From CAZKHG01 sp964552655 (GTDB lineage: Bacteria > Bacteroidota > Bacteroidia > Bacteroidales > Tenuifilaceae), in NCBI GenBank assembly GCA_964552655.1, contig CAZKHG010000035.1, positions 1 through 35,849 on the forward strand: a stretch of 35,849 bases of DNA, written 5' to 3'. The notes below the pieces were generated by a model, which worked only from the letters and a program-made list of their open reading frames with translations, did no database searches and was not told the DNA's origin. A program made the position numbers and the translations under genes. Position 1 is the stretch's first letter, and each line of letters begins with the position of its first letter. This document shows, piece by piece, positions 16,523 to 24,460 of this stretch.

Positions 16523-17485
16523 ATGAAAAGCATTCTCAAAATCGTTCGGATCCAGAATCTTTTTATAGTTGCCGCAACATTGCTATTGATGCGCTATTGC
16601 ATTATCCAACCACTTCTTAAACAAAAGGGAATGGATTTGCAGCTATCTGATTTAAACTTTCTGCTTCTAACTTTAGCTGTTATTCTTATTACAGCTGGGG
16701 GATATGTAATTAACGATTACTTTGATACCAAAACCGATCTCGTAAACAGGCCCCAAACAGTCATTGTAGGTCGGAGCTTATCACGCCGAACAGCAATACT
16801 GTTGCATTGGATCCTTAATATTACAGGTATCATTCTTGGTTTTTTGGTTTCATATAACATTGGCAGACCCATTCTGGCAGTTGTTTTTGTTCTTACAACT
16901 GGCATCCTTTGGTTCTACTCTACTCTTTATAAAAGACAATTCCTGATCGGAAACCTTATTGTTGCAATTCTTACCGGTCTTGTACCCTTAATGGCACTGG
17001 TTTTTGAGTTGCCCAAAGTTTATTCAGTTTACTGGGACATTATAATTAACTTTAAACTGAATGTTAGCCTGCTTTCATATTGGGTTGGCGGGTATGCCCT
17101 TTTCGCATTCCTGTTAACTCTATCAAGGGAAATTATAAAAGATATTGAAGACTTTGAGGGCGATTTTACATATGGAAGGAATACCCTGCCCGTTTACCTG
17201 GGTATTAAAACCTCGAAAATCATTACAGCATCCATTATTACTTTTACACTGGTTGCCATTTCATACCTGTTTGGGGCATACCTGAACCTTCTTCCCTCCG
17301 GGAAATTCGATCTTCTTACCTTCCTTTACTTTATTATATGTTTAATCATCCCTCTTTTCATATTGCTGGTAATGGTTTTAACTGCTGAGAAGAAAGAGGA
17401 CTACCACAGAGCCAGCAATGTTAATAAGTTAATTATGATGTTTGGGTTGTTTTATACTTTAATTTTTCGCTTTCTAATTGCATAG
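16523..17485 (+). CDS. UbiA-superfamily prenyltransferase (geranylgeranylglycerol-phosphate transferase-like)
   Basis: 320 residues with eight or nine membrane helices. The two Asp-rich Mg/diphosphate motifs are present: NDYFDTKTD (residues 64-72) and DIEDFEGD (207-214). UbiA enzymes transfer a polyprenyl chain to an aromatic or glycerol-phosphate acceptor in the membrane. Bacteroidota members in this cluster are usually annotated as geranylgeranylglycerol-phosphate geranylgeranyltransferase, by similarity to archaeal ether-lipid enzymes. Menaquinone or heme biosynthesis are alternatives, but no men, ubi or cta genes are nearby. Spacing of 6 nt from the KdsC-like gene and a few nt to maf indicates co-transcription. 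Confidence 0.85.
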   Translation: MKSILKIVRIQNLFIVAATLLLMRYCIIQPLLKQKGMDLQLSDLNFLLLTLAVILITAGGYVINDYFDTKTDLVNRPQTVIVGRSLSRRTAILLHWILNITGIILGFLVSYNIGRPILAVVFVLTTGILWFYSTLYKRQFLIGNLIVAILTGLVPLMALVFELPKVYSVYWDIIINFKLNVSLLSYWVGGYALFAFLLTLSREIIKDIEDFEGDFTYGRNTLPVYLGIKTSKIITASIITFTLVAISYLFGAYLNLLPSGKFDLLTFLYFIICLIIPLFILLVMVLTAEKKEDYHRASNVNKLIMMFGLFYTLIFRFLIA

Positions 17486-17490
17486 GATTG

Positions 17491-18093
17491 ATGTTGTCTA
17501 AATATCTTGAAAATACTAAAATCATTCTGGCATCAAAATCGCCAAGGCGCCAGCAATTACTAAAGGAACTTGGGATCAACTTTGAAATTTTGACAAATGG
17601 GGAAGAGGATGAATCCTTCCCCGATCACCTTTCAATGACTGAAATTCCTGTTTACCTGGCAAAAAACAAAGCCAAACCTCACATGAACAGCTTATCAGGC
17701 AATGATATACTGATCACTTCTGATACAATAGTGTGGTGTCAAGGTCAGGTTATCAATAAGCCCGCTGATGCAAATGATGCATACCGTATCCTGCGGTTAC
17801 TCTCAGGGTGTAAACATGTTGTGGTCACAGGCATTGCAATTACCTCAAAAATTAAACAGTCAACATTATACGATTGTACTGATGTTTACTTTCGTGATTT
17901 GGCTGATGAGGAAATATGGTTTTATATAAATAACTATAAACCTTTTGATAAAGCAGGGGCTTATGGCATACAGGAATGGATAGGCTTTATTGGAATTGAA
18001 AGGATTGACGGTTCGTACTTTAATGTAATGGGTTTCCCGATTCAAAAATTTTACACAGAACTTTTAACCTTTTTAAGGAAAAATCATTCATAA
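17491..18093 (+). CDS. maf: Maf-family nucleotide pyrophosphatase
   Basis: 200 residues from the ATG at 17491; an in-frame TTG at 17488 directly precedes it and is less likely as start. The signature ILASKSPRRQQLLKELG (about 11-27) carries the substrate-binding Ser and Arg-Arg. SDTIVW and INKP follow, then KAGAYGIQEW and GSYFNVMGFP at the C-terminal side, all typical of Maf/YhdE. Maf proteins hydrolyse dTTP, UTP and modified nucleoside triphosphates, acting in house-cleaning and in septum control. It lies five nt after the ubiA-like stop and is the last gene of the four-gene cluster; the S46 peptidase begins 61 nt later. Confidence 0.93.
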   Translation: MLSKYLENTKIILASKSPRRQQLLKELGINFEILTNGEEDESFPDHLSMTEIPVYLAKNKAKPHMNSLSGNDILITSDTIVWCQGQVINKPADANDAYRILRLLSGCKHVVVTGIAITSKIKQSTLYDCTDVYFRDLADEEIWFYINNYKPFDKAGAYGIQEWIGFIGIERIDGSYFNVMGFPIQKFYTELLTFLRKNHS

Positions 18094-18154
18094 AAATTTC
18101 GATATACCTTATCAATATATAATTATAAATGTATAAGTTAATAACTTCCACGAT

Positions 18155-20314
18155 ATGAAAAAATTCTTTATTATTCCAGTAATTCTTCAGCTGATTACTT
18201 CAACACTCCATGCAGATGAAGGGATGTGGTTACCAATGCTGGTTGGGAAAATGAACTATGAGGATATGAAAAGCAAGGGATTTAAGCTCTCTGCTGAAGA
18301 TATTTACAGCGTTAACAGCTCCAGCCTAAAAGATGCAATAGTCCAATTTGGACGGGGATGCACAGGTGAAATTATTTCCGACCAGGGATTATTAATCACC
18401 AACCACCACTGCGGGTATGGTGTAATTCAGGCATTATCAACCATTGAAAATGATTATCTTACGAATGGGTATTGGGCAAAAAATAAAACCGAAGAACTTC
18501 CAGCACCTGGTTTAACAGTTACCTTTCTGATTAGAATGGATGATGTTACAATACAAGTACTTAACGGGGTAACTGATGGAATGGTTGAAAAAGAAAGAAA
18601 GGCTATAATAGAAAAGAATATTGCACAGCTAAAAGCCAAAGCCGAAGAAGGGACAACTTATACTGCCAGAATTCAACCCTTTTACTATGGTAATGAATAC
18701 TACCTATTTGTTTATGAGACCTATAAAGATGTAAGATTTGTTGGGGCTCCCCCTTCATCAATAGGGAAATTTGGCGGAGACACCGATAACTGGGTTTGGC
18801 CGAGGCATACCGGTGATTTTTCAATTTTCCGCATATATGCTGATAAGGATAATAAACCAGCATTATACTCACCTGAAAATATACCATATAAACCGAAAAG
18901 GTTTCTGCCAATTTCATTAAAAGGAATAAAAGAAGGCGATTTTACCATGGTTTATGGGTACCCAGGAACAACACAGGAATACCTCACATCACATGCTGTA
19001 GAACTCATTACCAAAGTGAGCAATCCAAATAAAATTAATCTTCGCGGTCTCCGGCTGCAGGTAATGAATAATTACATGCAACACAATGATACAATTCGAC
19101 TGAAATACGCAAGTAAATATGCTAATGTTGCCAATGCCTGGAAAAAGTGGATTGGCGAAAGTCAGGGGCTGGAAAAGATGAACGTTGTACAGAAAAAACA
19201 GGAACTTGAAAAGAATTTTACCCAGTGGGTTTCTCAGGATCCACAGCGTAAATTAAAATACGGGAACCTTTTAGCTGCCTTTGAATCAGTTTATAATGAA
19301 CTTAAACCTTTAACCATTGCAAAAGATTTTGACAGCGAGGCAATCAACTCAATCGAACTTTTCCGGTTTGCATCGGGGTTCAGCAACCTGATAACCGAAC
19401 TTTCAAAAAAGGAAGCCGATAAGGAGAAAGTGGATCAACTTGTTAAAAGCACCAGAAGATCCATCAAAAGTTTTTATAAAGATTACTACCACATGATTGA
19501 TCGGGAAGCATTTGCAAATCTTCTAAAACAGTACTATGAAATAGTCCCAAAAAAATTTCAACCCGATTTCTTTGAAGGGATAATTAAGGATTATAATTTC
19601 AACTGGATAGAATTTGCAAACGAAACCTACAACCAAACTGTTTTTGCCGACAGCATGCGGTTACTAAGTTTGCTAAGCATGGCCGATAGCACCTCGGCCA
19701 ATATTCTTAAAAATGATAATATTTTTAGGCTTTACATTGGCTTTACTAACAACTACCTAAAAAAAGTTGGTGACCGATACCAGCAGCTCAACGATAGCCT
19801 TAGCGTTCTTTATCGCCAATATATGAAAGGTCAGCTTGAGATGCAACCCGAAAAGCTATTCTATCCGGATGCAAATTCAACCCTCAGGGTTGCATACGGC
19901 AAGGTATCAGGATTTGAACCCCGTGATGCCGTAGAATATTCCTATTTCACAACCCTCGAGGGTATTATGGAAAAGGAAAACCCCCGAATTTACGATTATC
20001 AGGTACCCGCTAGGTTGAAAGAACTTTACCGGTTGAAGGACTACGGCCAATACAGTGTTGATGGTAGTATTCCTGTTGCCTTTATTGCAACAAACCACAC
20101 TTCGGGCGGAAATTCAGGAAGCCCTGTGCTGGATTCTTACGGCAACCTTATAGGAGTCAACTTCGACAGGTGCTGGGAGGGAACCATGAGTGATGTATAT
20201 TTTGATCAGACTTTATGCCGGAATATATCATTGGATATACGTTACGCATTGTTTATCATCGATAAATTTGCAGGAGCCGGGTACTTAATTAACGAAATGA
20301 AAATTATAAAATAG
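18155..20314 (+). CDS. S46 dipeptidyl-peptidase, DPP11-like (Asp/Glu at P1)
   Basis: 719 residues, near-identical in length to Porphyromonas DPP11. A signal peptide ends before ADEGMWLPML, the usual mature start of S46 enzymes. The chymotrypsin-fold catalytic residues are visible: H85 in TNHHCGYG, D221 in RHTGDFS and S654 in GGNSGSP. Arg672 (in NFDRCW) lies 18 residues after the catalytic serine. That is the position of Arg673 in DPP11, which selects acidic P1 residues; DPP7 has Gly there. It therefore probably removes X-Asp/X-Glu dipeptides in the periplasm of an amino-acid-using organism. The helical specificity domain spans about 275-570. No terminator was found downstream. Confidence 0.92.
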   Translation: MKKFFIIPVILQLITSTLHADEGMWLPMLVGKMNYEDMKSKGFKLSAEDIYSVNSSSLKDAIVQFGRGCTGEIISDQGLLITNHHCGYGVIQALSTIENDYLTNGYWAKNKTEELPAPGLTVTFLIRMDDVTIQVLNGVTDGMVEKERKAIIEKNIAQLKAKAEEGTTYTARIQPFYYGNEYYLFVYETYKDVRFVGAPPSSIGKFGGDTDNWVWPRHTGDFSIFRIYADKDNKPALYSPENIPYKPKRFLPISLKGIKEGDFTMVYGYPGTTQEYLTSHAVELITKVSNPNKINLRGLRLQVMNNYMQHNDTIRLKYASKYANVANAWKKWIGESQGLEKMNVVQKKQELEKNFTQWVSQDPQRKLKYGNLLAAFESVYNELKPLTIAKDFDSEAINSIELFRFASGFSNLITELSKKEADKEKVDQLVKSTRRSIKSFYKDYYHMIDREAFANLLKQYYEIVPKKFQPDFFEGIIKDYNFNWIEFANETYNQTVFADSMRLLSLLSMADSTSANILKNDNIFRLYIGFTNNYLKKVGDRYQQLNDSLSVLYRQYMKGQLEMQPEKLFYPDANSTLRVAYGKVSGFEPRDAVEYSYFTTLEGIMEKENPRIYDYQVPARLKELYRLKDYGQYSVDGSIPVAFIATNHTSGGNSGSPVLDSYGNLIGVNFDRCWEGTMSDVYFDQTLCRNISLDIRYALFIIDKFAGAGYLINEMKIIK

Positions 20315-20638
20315 CTATATATTATTTATTCCCCCCCATTATCCTCAATCCTAATAAGGGTTTCTGGGTTAATTAATTTTATTGAATTATAATATCTGGT
20401 AAAATTCAAATGGTGTTTAAGAGTTATTTCCCCAATACTATTTAAGAATGTTATTAAACAACCAAAAAAAGTTTTAATAAGGTAAAAACATGATAATTAT
20501 CATAAATTGATAATAACCACCTATCTATCTTTAACCGAGCAAATAAAATAACTTAAAATTTTATAGTGTTTTTTTGTTAACAATGTTATTTTGTTCACAT
20601 TTAATTATGATAATTTAAATAAATAAGGAGATTTAAAC
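20315..20638. other. Intergenic region upstream of the hydrogenase operon
   Basis: 324 nt with no gene. It starts with a C7 tract (20331-20337) just after the peptidase gene. The second half carries the 14-bp palindrome at 20490-20503, three direct copies of TGATAAT (20491, 20508 and 20608) and the palindrome TTGTTAACAA (20574-20583). It is thus the likely control region of the hydrogenase operon. No classical TAnnTTTG promoter element or terminator hairpin was identified. Confidence 0.55.
20490..20514 (+). promoter_or_regulatory. FNR-like palindrome and TGATAAT repeat upstream of hydrogenase genes
   Basis: ATGATAATTATCAT (20490-20503) is a perfect 14-bp palindrome that matches the Crp/FNR-type box TTGAT-N4-ATCAA except at the outermost bases. 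It is followed by TTGATAATAA, an extra half-site (TGATAAT at 20508-20514). It lies 135-149 nt before the first hydrogenase start codon. An anaerobic or redox regulator binding here is an inference. Confidence 0.4.
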
Positions 20639-21103
20639 ATGCCCGAATTAAAAGAATTAGTGAAAAACTTAGCAACAAAACATGGGAGGACCAGAGAAAG
20701 TCTGATTCCCATCTTGCAAGGTGTTGTTCAGGAAGAAAGGTACATATCGGATGAAGCGATGTCTGAAATTGCACGTGAGCTTGATATTTCTGCTGCTCAG
20801 GTTTATGGAACAGCAACTTTCTACTCCTTTCTAGATACCAAACCACGCGGGAAATATGTAATAAGGATTTGCAGAACAATTTCATGCGCCATGAAAGGGA
20901 AAAACCTGATCCTTCAGGAAATTGAAGATTTACTAAAAATTAAGCTTGGTGAAACCACCCAAAATAAAAAGTTCTCATTACTTGAGACAAATTGCCTGGG
21001 TTGGTGTCATAAAGGCCCTGCAATGCTAGTTAATGATGTGGCCTATACCGAACTCACCCCTGATAAGGTTCGAGATATTATTAATGATTACATGAAAAAA
21101 TAA
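20639..21103 (+). CDS. hydC: NuoE-like [2Fe-2S] subunit of NAD(H)-linked [FeFe] hydrogenase
   Basis: 154 residues, a full-length NuoE/HndA/HydC-type protein. It has an N-terminal helical bundle (about 1-70) and a thioredoxin-like [2Fe-2S] domain with ligands C78 and C83 (CRTISC) and C119 and C123 (CLGWC). In trimeric hydrogenases it sits beside the NuoF-like flavoprotein, relaying or storing electrons. The start is supported by an AAGGAG Shine-Dalgarno sequence (20625-20630) eight nt before the ATG, which is unusual in this window. It is the first of three plus-strand genes, 16 nt ahead of the NuoF-like gene. Confidence 0.93.
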   Translation: MPELKELVKNLATKHGRTRESLIPILQGVVQEERYISDEAMSEIARELDISAAQVYGTATFYSFLDTKPRGKYVIRICRTISCAMKGKNLILQEIEDLLKIKLGETTQNKKFSLLETNCLGWCHKGPAMLVNDVAYTELTPDKVRDIINDYMKK

Positions 21104-21119
21104 GAAAGGAGAATTTATC

Positions 21120-22283
21120 ATGTTATATAACAATCTAAAGCGTGTTGACCTGATTTTTGACCAGGATTGCAATCCTAAAGAGATTTTAAAAAGTACCTGG
21201 GAAAAGGATAATGAGTCAATAATAAATGAGCTGCTCGAATCTGGCCTTAAAGGTCGCGGGGGTGCAGGATTTCCAACAGCTCTTAAATGGAAATACACCG
21301 GTGAGCAAAAGGATCCTGATAAATATGTAGTATGTAATGCCGATGAAGGAGAACCTGGTACATTCAAGGATCGGGAAATTCTATTTAAAGTGCCTCTTAA
21401 GGTTTTTGGAGGTATGGCTGTTTGTTCGAAAGTAATTGGTGCAAAAGAAGGTTACATATATTTACGCGGAGAATACAGGTTTTTACTTCAGGAACTTGAA
21501 GCACAACTTGATTTATTCCATAAGATATTGAAAGACTTGAAAATTGATTTCCAGATCAAAATCATTATGGGAAGCGGTGCTTATATTTGCGGGGAAGAGA
21601 GCGCTCTTTTTGAATCCATGGAAGGCCATCGCGGTGAACCCCGTAACAAACCCCCATATCCAACCATCTCAGGTTTCCGAAAAAAACCAACAGTCATCAA
21701 CAATGTTGAAACGCTGGTATATGCCTTCATGATTTGTAAGCATGGAGCCAGAAAATTTAAAGATTTAGGGACAGCCGACTCCCGTGGTTCAAAAGTTTTC
21801 TCAATTTCAGGCGATACTCCAAAGGCTGGTATTTACGAGTTGGAACTTGGAATGAGTGTTGAACAGTTTGTTGAAGAATTTGGTGATGGTGATACCAAAG
21901 CCGTTCAGGTTGGAGGGGCCTCGGGTTTTTGTGTTCCCCGAAAAAAGTTTAAGGATACCATAATCGGTTTTGAAGGGGTTCCCACCGGTGGTTCCATGAT
22001 GCTTTTCAACAGCTCCAGATCAATGTACAATGTGCTCAAAAATTACCTGGAGTTTTTTGAGGAAGAATCGTGCGGTCAGTGCACTCCCTGCCGTGTGGGT
22101 TGTCAACAACTTCTACTTGGAATAGAAGCTGTAAAAAAAGGCAATAAACATGCTGCATACCTTGATCACCTTCAGAAACTTGCTCAAACCATGAAGATCA
22201 CTGCAAAATGCGGATTGGGTCAAAGTGTGGCTAACTCTTTCTTCTCCATTGTTGAGAATTTCAAAGAAGAGATGATCTACTAA
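21120..22283 (+). CDS. hydB: NuoF-like NADH-binding flavoprotein subunit of [FeFe] hydrogenase (short form)
   Basis: 387 residues. The FMN/NADH-binding core is clear: GLKGRGGAGFPTALKW (42-57) and NADEGEPGTFKDRE (73-86). An SLBB domain follows, then the C-terminal [4Fe-4S] site C318/C321/C324 with C364. It should oxidise NADH or reduce NAD and exchange electrons with the HydC and HydA subunits. It is shorter than the roughly 600-residue HydB/HndC proteins: both the N-terminal [2Fe-2S] thioredoxin-like domain and the C-terminal 2[4Fe-4S] ferredoxin domain are missing. The start is supported by AAAGGAG (21105-21111), eight nt before the ATG. The gap to hydA is 25 nt. Confidence 0.93.
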   Translation: MLYNNLKRVDLIFDQDCNPKEILKSTWEKDNESIINELLESGLKGRGGAGFPTALKWKYTGEQKDPDKYVVCNADEGEPGTFKDREILFKVPLKVFGGMAVCSKVIGAKEGYIYLRGEYRFLLQELEAQLDLFHKILKDLKIDFQIKIIMGSGAYICGEESALFESMEGHRGEPRNKPPYPTISGFRKKPTVINNVETLVYAFMICKHGARKFKDLGTADSRGSKVFSISGDTPKAGIYELELGMSVEQFVEEFGDGDTKAVQVGGASGFCVPRKKFKDTIIGFEGVPTGGSMMLFNSSRSMYNVLKNYLEFFEEESCGQCTPCRVGCQQLLLGIEAVKKGNKHAAYLDHLQKLAQTMKITAKCGLGQSVANSFFSIVENFKEEMIY

Positions 22284-22308
22284 GTTTAAATAAAAAAACA
22301 TTAATAAA

Positions 22309-24099
22309 ATGGCTAAAAAGATAAATCTTAAAATAGATGGTATAAAGCTGGCAGTGGATGAAGGGATGACAATTCTTCAGGCAGCAAAACAGCTGAACAT
22401 CCATATTCCAACTCTTTGTTACCACGAGGACTTATGCATTGCTGGTAATTGTAGGGTATGTGTAGTTGAAATGAAAGGATCCAGAACCCTTCCTGCATCA
22501 TGTGCCATGCCGGTTTCAGAAGGCATGGAAATTATGACTAATACCATAAAAGTTCGGACAGCCCGCAAACATATCATTGATCTGCTGCTTTCTGAACATA
22601 ATGCACAATGTACAACCTGTTACAAAAATGGAAATTGCGAGTTGCAGAACCTGGCTGCTGAGAATAAAATCTCAACTGCTTCATTCATTGACCTTGTACC
22701 CCATAAAAATTATCAGATAGATTCTTACTCACCTTCAATTATAAAGGATGATAGCAAGTGTGTTCGTTGTCAAAGGTGTGTAAGAACCTGTGAGGAGCTA
22801 CAGCACGTTAGTGCACTCGGAGTAGCTTACAAGGGTAATAAAATGAAAATATCCACCTTCTTCGAAAACCCTATGTTTGAGGTGGTTTGTACCAATTGTG
22901 GGCAATGCGTTAACCGGTGCCCCACTGGCGCATTGGTTGAACGTAATTATTTAGAGGAAGTTTGGGAGGCTATCTACAATCCCGACAAGCATGTTGTAGT
23001 TCAAACGGCTCCAGCTGTTAGGGTCGCACTTGGGGAAGATCTGGGGTTAGACCCGGGTGAAATAGTAACCGGAAAAATGGTTACTGCATTAAAACGACTT
23101 GGTTTTGATTCGGTATTGGATACTGATTTCACAGCAGACTTAACCATTATGGAAGAAGGTTTTGAACTTCTAACCAGGTTAAAGAAAGCTTTGGTGGATA
23201 AAGACACTACCGTTAAATTGCCTATGGCAACCAGTTGTTCACCAGGTTGGATCAAATTCATTGAGCATACTTATCCTGAATACCTGGGAAATTTATCCAC
23301 CTGCAAATCGCCCCAGCAGATGTTTGGCGCTTTAGCCAAAACATACTATGCACAGAAAAGAAATATTGATCCCTCAAAAATTGTTTCCATTTCTATAATG
23401 CCTTGTACAGCAAAGAAATTTGAGGCAGACAGGCCAGAAATGCGATCAAGTGGGTTTAAGGATGTTGATTATGTACTAACCACCCGTGAATTGGCCATTA
23501 TGATCAAACAGGCTGGTTTGGATTTCACCTCACTACCTGAATCACATTATGATAGCATCATGGGTGAATCAACAGGTGCTGCTGTAATTTTTGGAGCCAC
23601 TGGCGGGGTAATGGAAGCCGCCCTCAGAACTGCTTACGAAGTGGTAACCGGACGTGAAGTACCCTTCGACGGACTAAATATCACACCGGTCAGGGGTATG
23701 GAAGGCGTTCGCGAGGCTACTATTAAGATTGAAAATGTTAAACCTGAATGGAAGTTCCTAGAAGGAGCCGAACTTAAAACCGTTGTTGCCCATGGTTTAA
23801 CCAATGCAAAATATGTAATGGATCATGTACGCGATGGCAAAGCACAATATCACTTTATTGAGGTAATGGCTTGTCCTGGGGGTTGCCTCGGTGGTGGTGG
23901 GCAGCCAATCCCAACAAACGCAGAGATTCGCAAAAAACGCGCAGAAGCTATTTACCGTGAGGATTCCGGTATGAAAATCAGAAAATCACATGAAAACCCT
24001 GAAGTAATTCAGATTTACAAAGAGTTTCTGGATGAACCACTGGGCCACAAGTCACATGAACTTCTGCATACACACTATAAAGAAAGGAAGCGTCATTAA
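22309..24099 (+). CDS. hydA: [FeFe] hydrogenase catalytic subunit (group A, NAD(P)-linked type)
   Basis: 596 residues. In order: an N-terminal [2Fe-2S] domain (C37, C48, C51, C65); a His-ligated [4Fe-4S] site (H97, C101, C104, C110); two ferredoxin-type clusters (C151/154/157/161 and C194/197/200/204); and the H-cluster domain. The H-cluster motifs are TSCSPGW (308-314), MPCTAKKFE (364-372) and MACPGGCLGGGG (520-531), with Cys at 310, 366, 522 and 526. The first motif has Ser where the classical TSCCPxW has a second Cys. The small-subunit tail follows the third motif. It should interconvert H2 with protons and electrons, fed by the NuoF/NuoE-like subunits encoded upstream. The hydEFG maturases needed for the cofactor are not in the window. 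The gene ends at a strong terminator. Confidence 0.95.
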   Translation: MAKKINLKIDGIKLAVDEGMTILQAAKQLNIHIPTLCYHEDLCIAGNCRVCVVEMKGSRTLPASCAMPVSEGMEIMTNTIKVRTARKHIIDLLLSEHNAQCTTCYKNGNCELQNLAAENKISTASFIDLVPHKNYQIDSYSPSIIKDDSKCVRCQRCVRTCEELQHVSALGVAYKGNKMKISTFFENPMFEVVCTNCGQCVNRCPTGALVERNYLEEVWEAIYNPDKHVVVQTAPAVRVALGEDLGLDPGEIVTGKMVTALKRLGFDSVLDTDFTADLTIMEEGFELLTRLKKALVDKDTTVKLPMATSCSPGWIKFIEHTYPEYLGNLSTCKSPQQMFGALAKTYYAQKRNIDPSKIVSISIMPCTAKKFEADRPEMRSSGFKDVDYVLTTRELAIMIKQAGLDFTSLPESHYDSIMGESTGAAVIFGATGGVMEAALRTAYEVVTGREVPFDGLNITPVRGMEGVREATIKIENVKPEWKFLEGAELKTVVAHGLTNAKYVMDHVRDGKAQYHFIEVMACPGGCLGGGGQPIPTNAEIRKKRAEAIYREDSGMKIRKSHENPEVIQIYKEFLDEPLGHKSHELLHTHYKERKRH

Positions 24100-24114
24100 T
24101 AACAGGTAGATGTC

Positions 24115-24144
24115 AAAAAGGGCGGTTTAAAACCGCCCTTTTTT
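24115..24144. terminator. Bidirectional terminator between hydA and the DUF3467 gene
   Basis: The arms GGGCGGTTT (24120-24128) and AAACCGCCC (24130-24138) are perfect 9-bp complements, with five As before and six Ts after. It lies between converging genes and touches the DUF3467 stop codon (24143-24145). Confidence 0.9.
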
Positions 24145-24460
24145 ATGCTTCACCGCCCATTCCACCAAAATTCAAAGGGTATGGAGGCATTCCACTTCCC
24201 TCTGTTAATTTAATTGCACCATGGGTGTTCTCAAACTTCAATATATTTTCCTGTAACGCTAGCATTAATCGTTTAGCATGATCAGGGGTAAGGATTATCC
24301 TGGATTTAACCTGTGCTTTGGGCATTCCGGGCATTATTCTCACAAAATCAACGATAAACTCCGATGCAGAGTGTGTAATGATAGCAAGATTGGAGTAATT
24401 GCCCTGGGCAATCTCATCATTAATCTCGATATTAATTGGGTTTGGTTTTTTATCGTTCAT
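24143..24460 (-). CDS. DUF3467 protein
   Basis: 105 residues, a typical DUF3467 length. Family features include the NIEINDEIAQGNYSNLAIIT start, FIVDFVRIMPGMPKAQV in the middle and ILTPDHAKRLMLALQENI towards the end; the C-terminus is Gly/Met/Pro-rich and disordered-looking. The biochemical function of the family is not known to me. In Bacteroidota it is often found directly after rpoC, as here, which suggests some link with transcription, but nothing in the sequence proves it. It is separated from rpoC by 127 nt holding a strong terminator, so it probably has its own promoter or depends on read-through. A 13-bp inverted repeat abuts its start codon. Confidence 0.88.
   Translation of the reverse strand: MNDKKPNPINIEINDEIAQGNYSNLAIITHSASEFIVDFVRIMPGMPKAQVKSRIILTPDHAKRLMLALQENILKFENTHGAIKLTEGSGMPPYPLNFGGMGGEA

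Noticed and set aside
20331..20337. C7 homopolymer after the S46 peptidase gene (possible phase-variation tract)
   Set aside because: It lies downstream of a stop codon and far from the next start or promoter, with no sign of switching; it is probably incidental.
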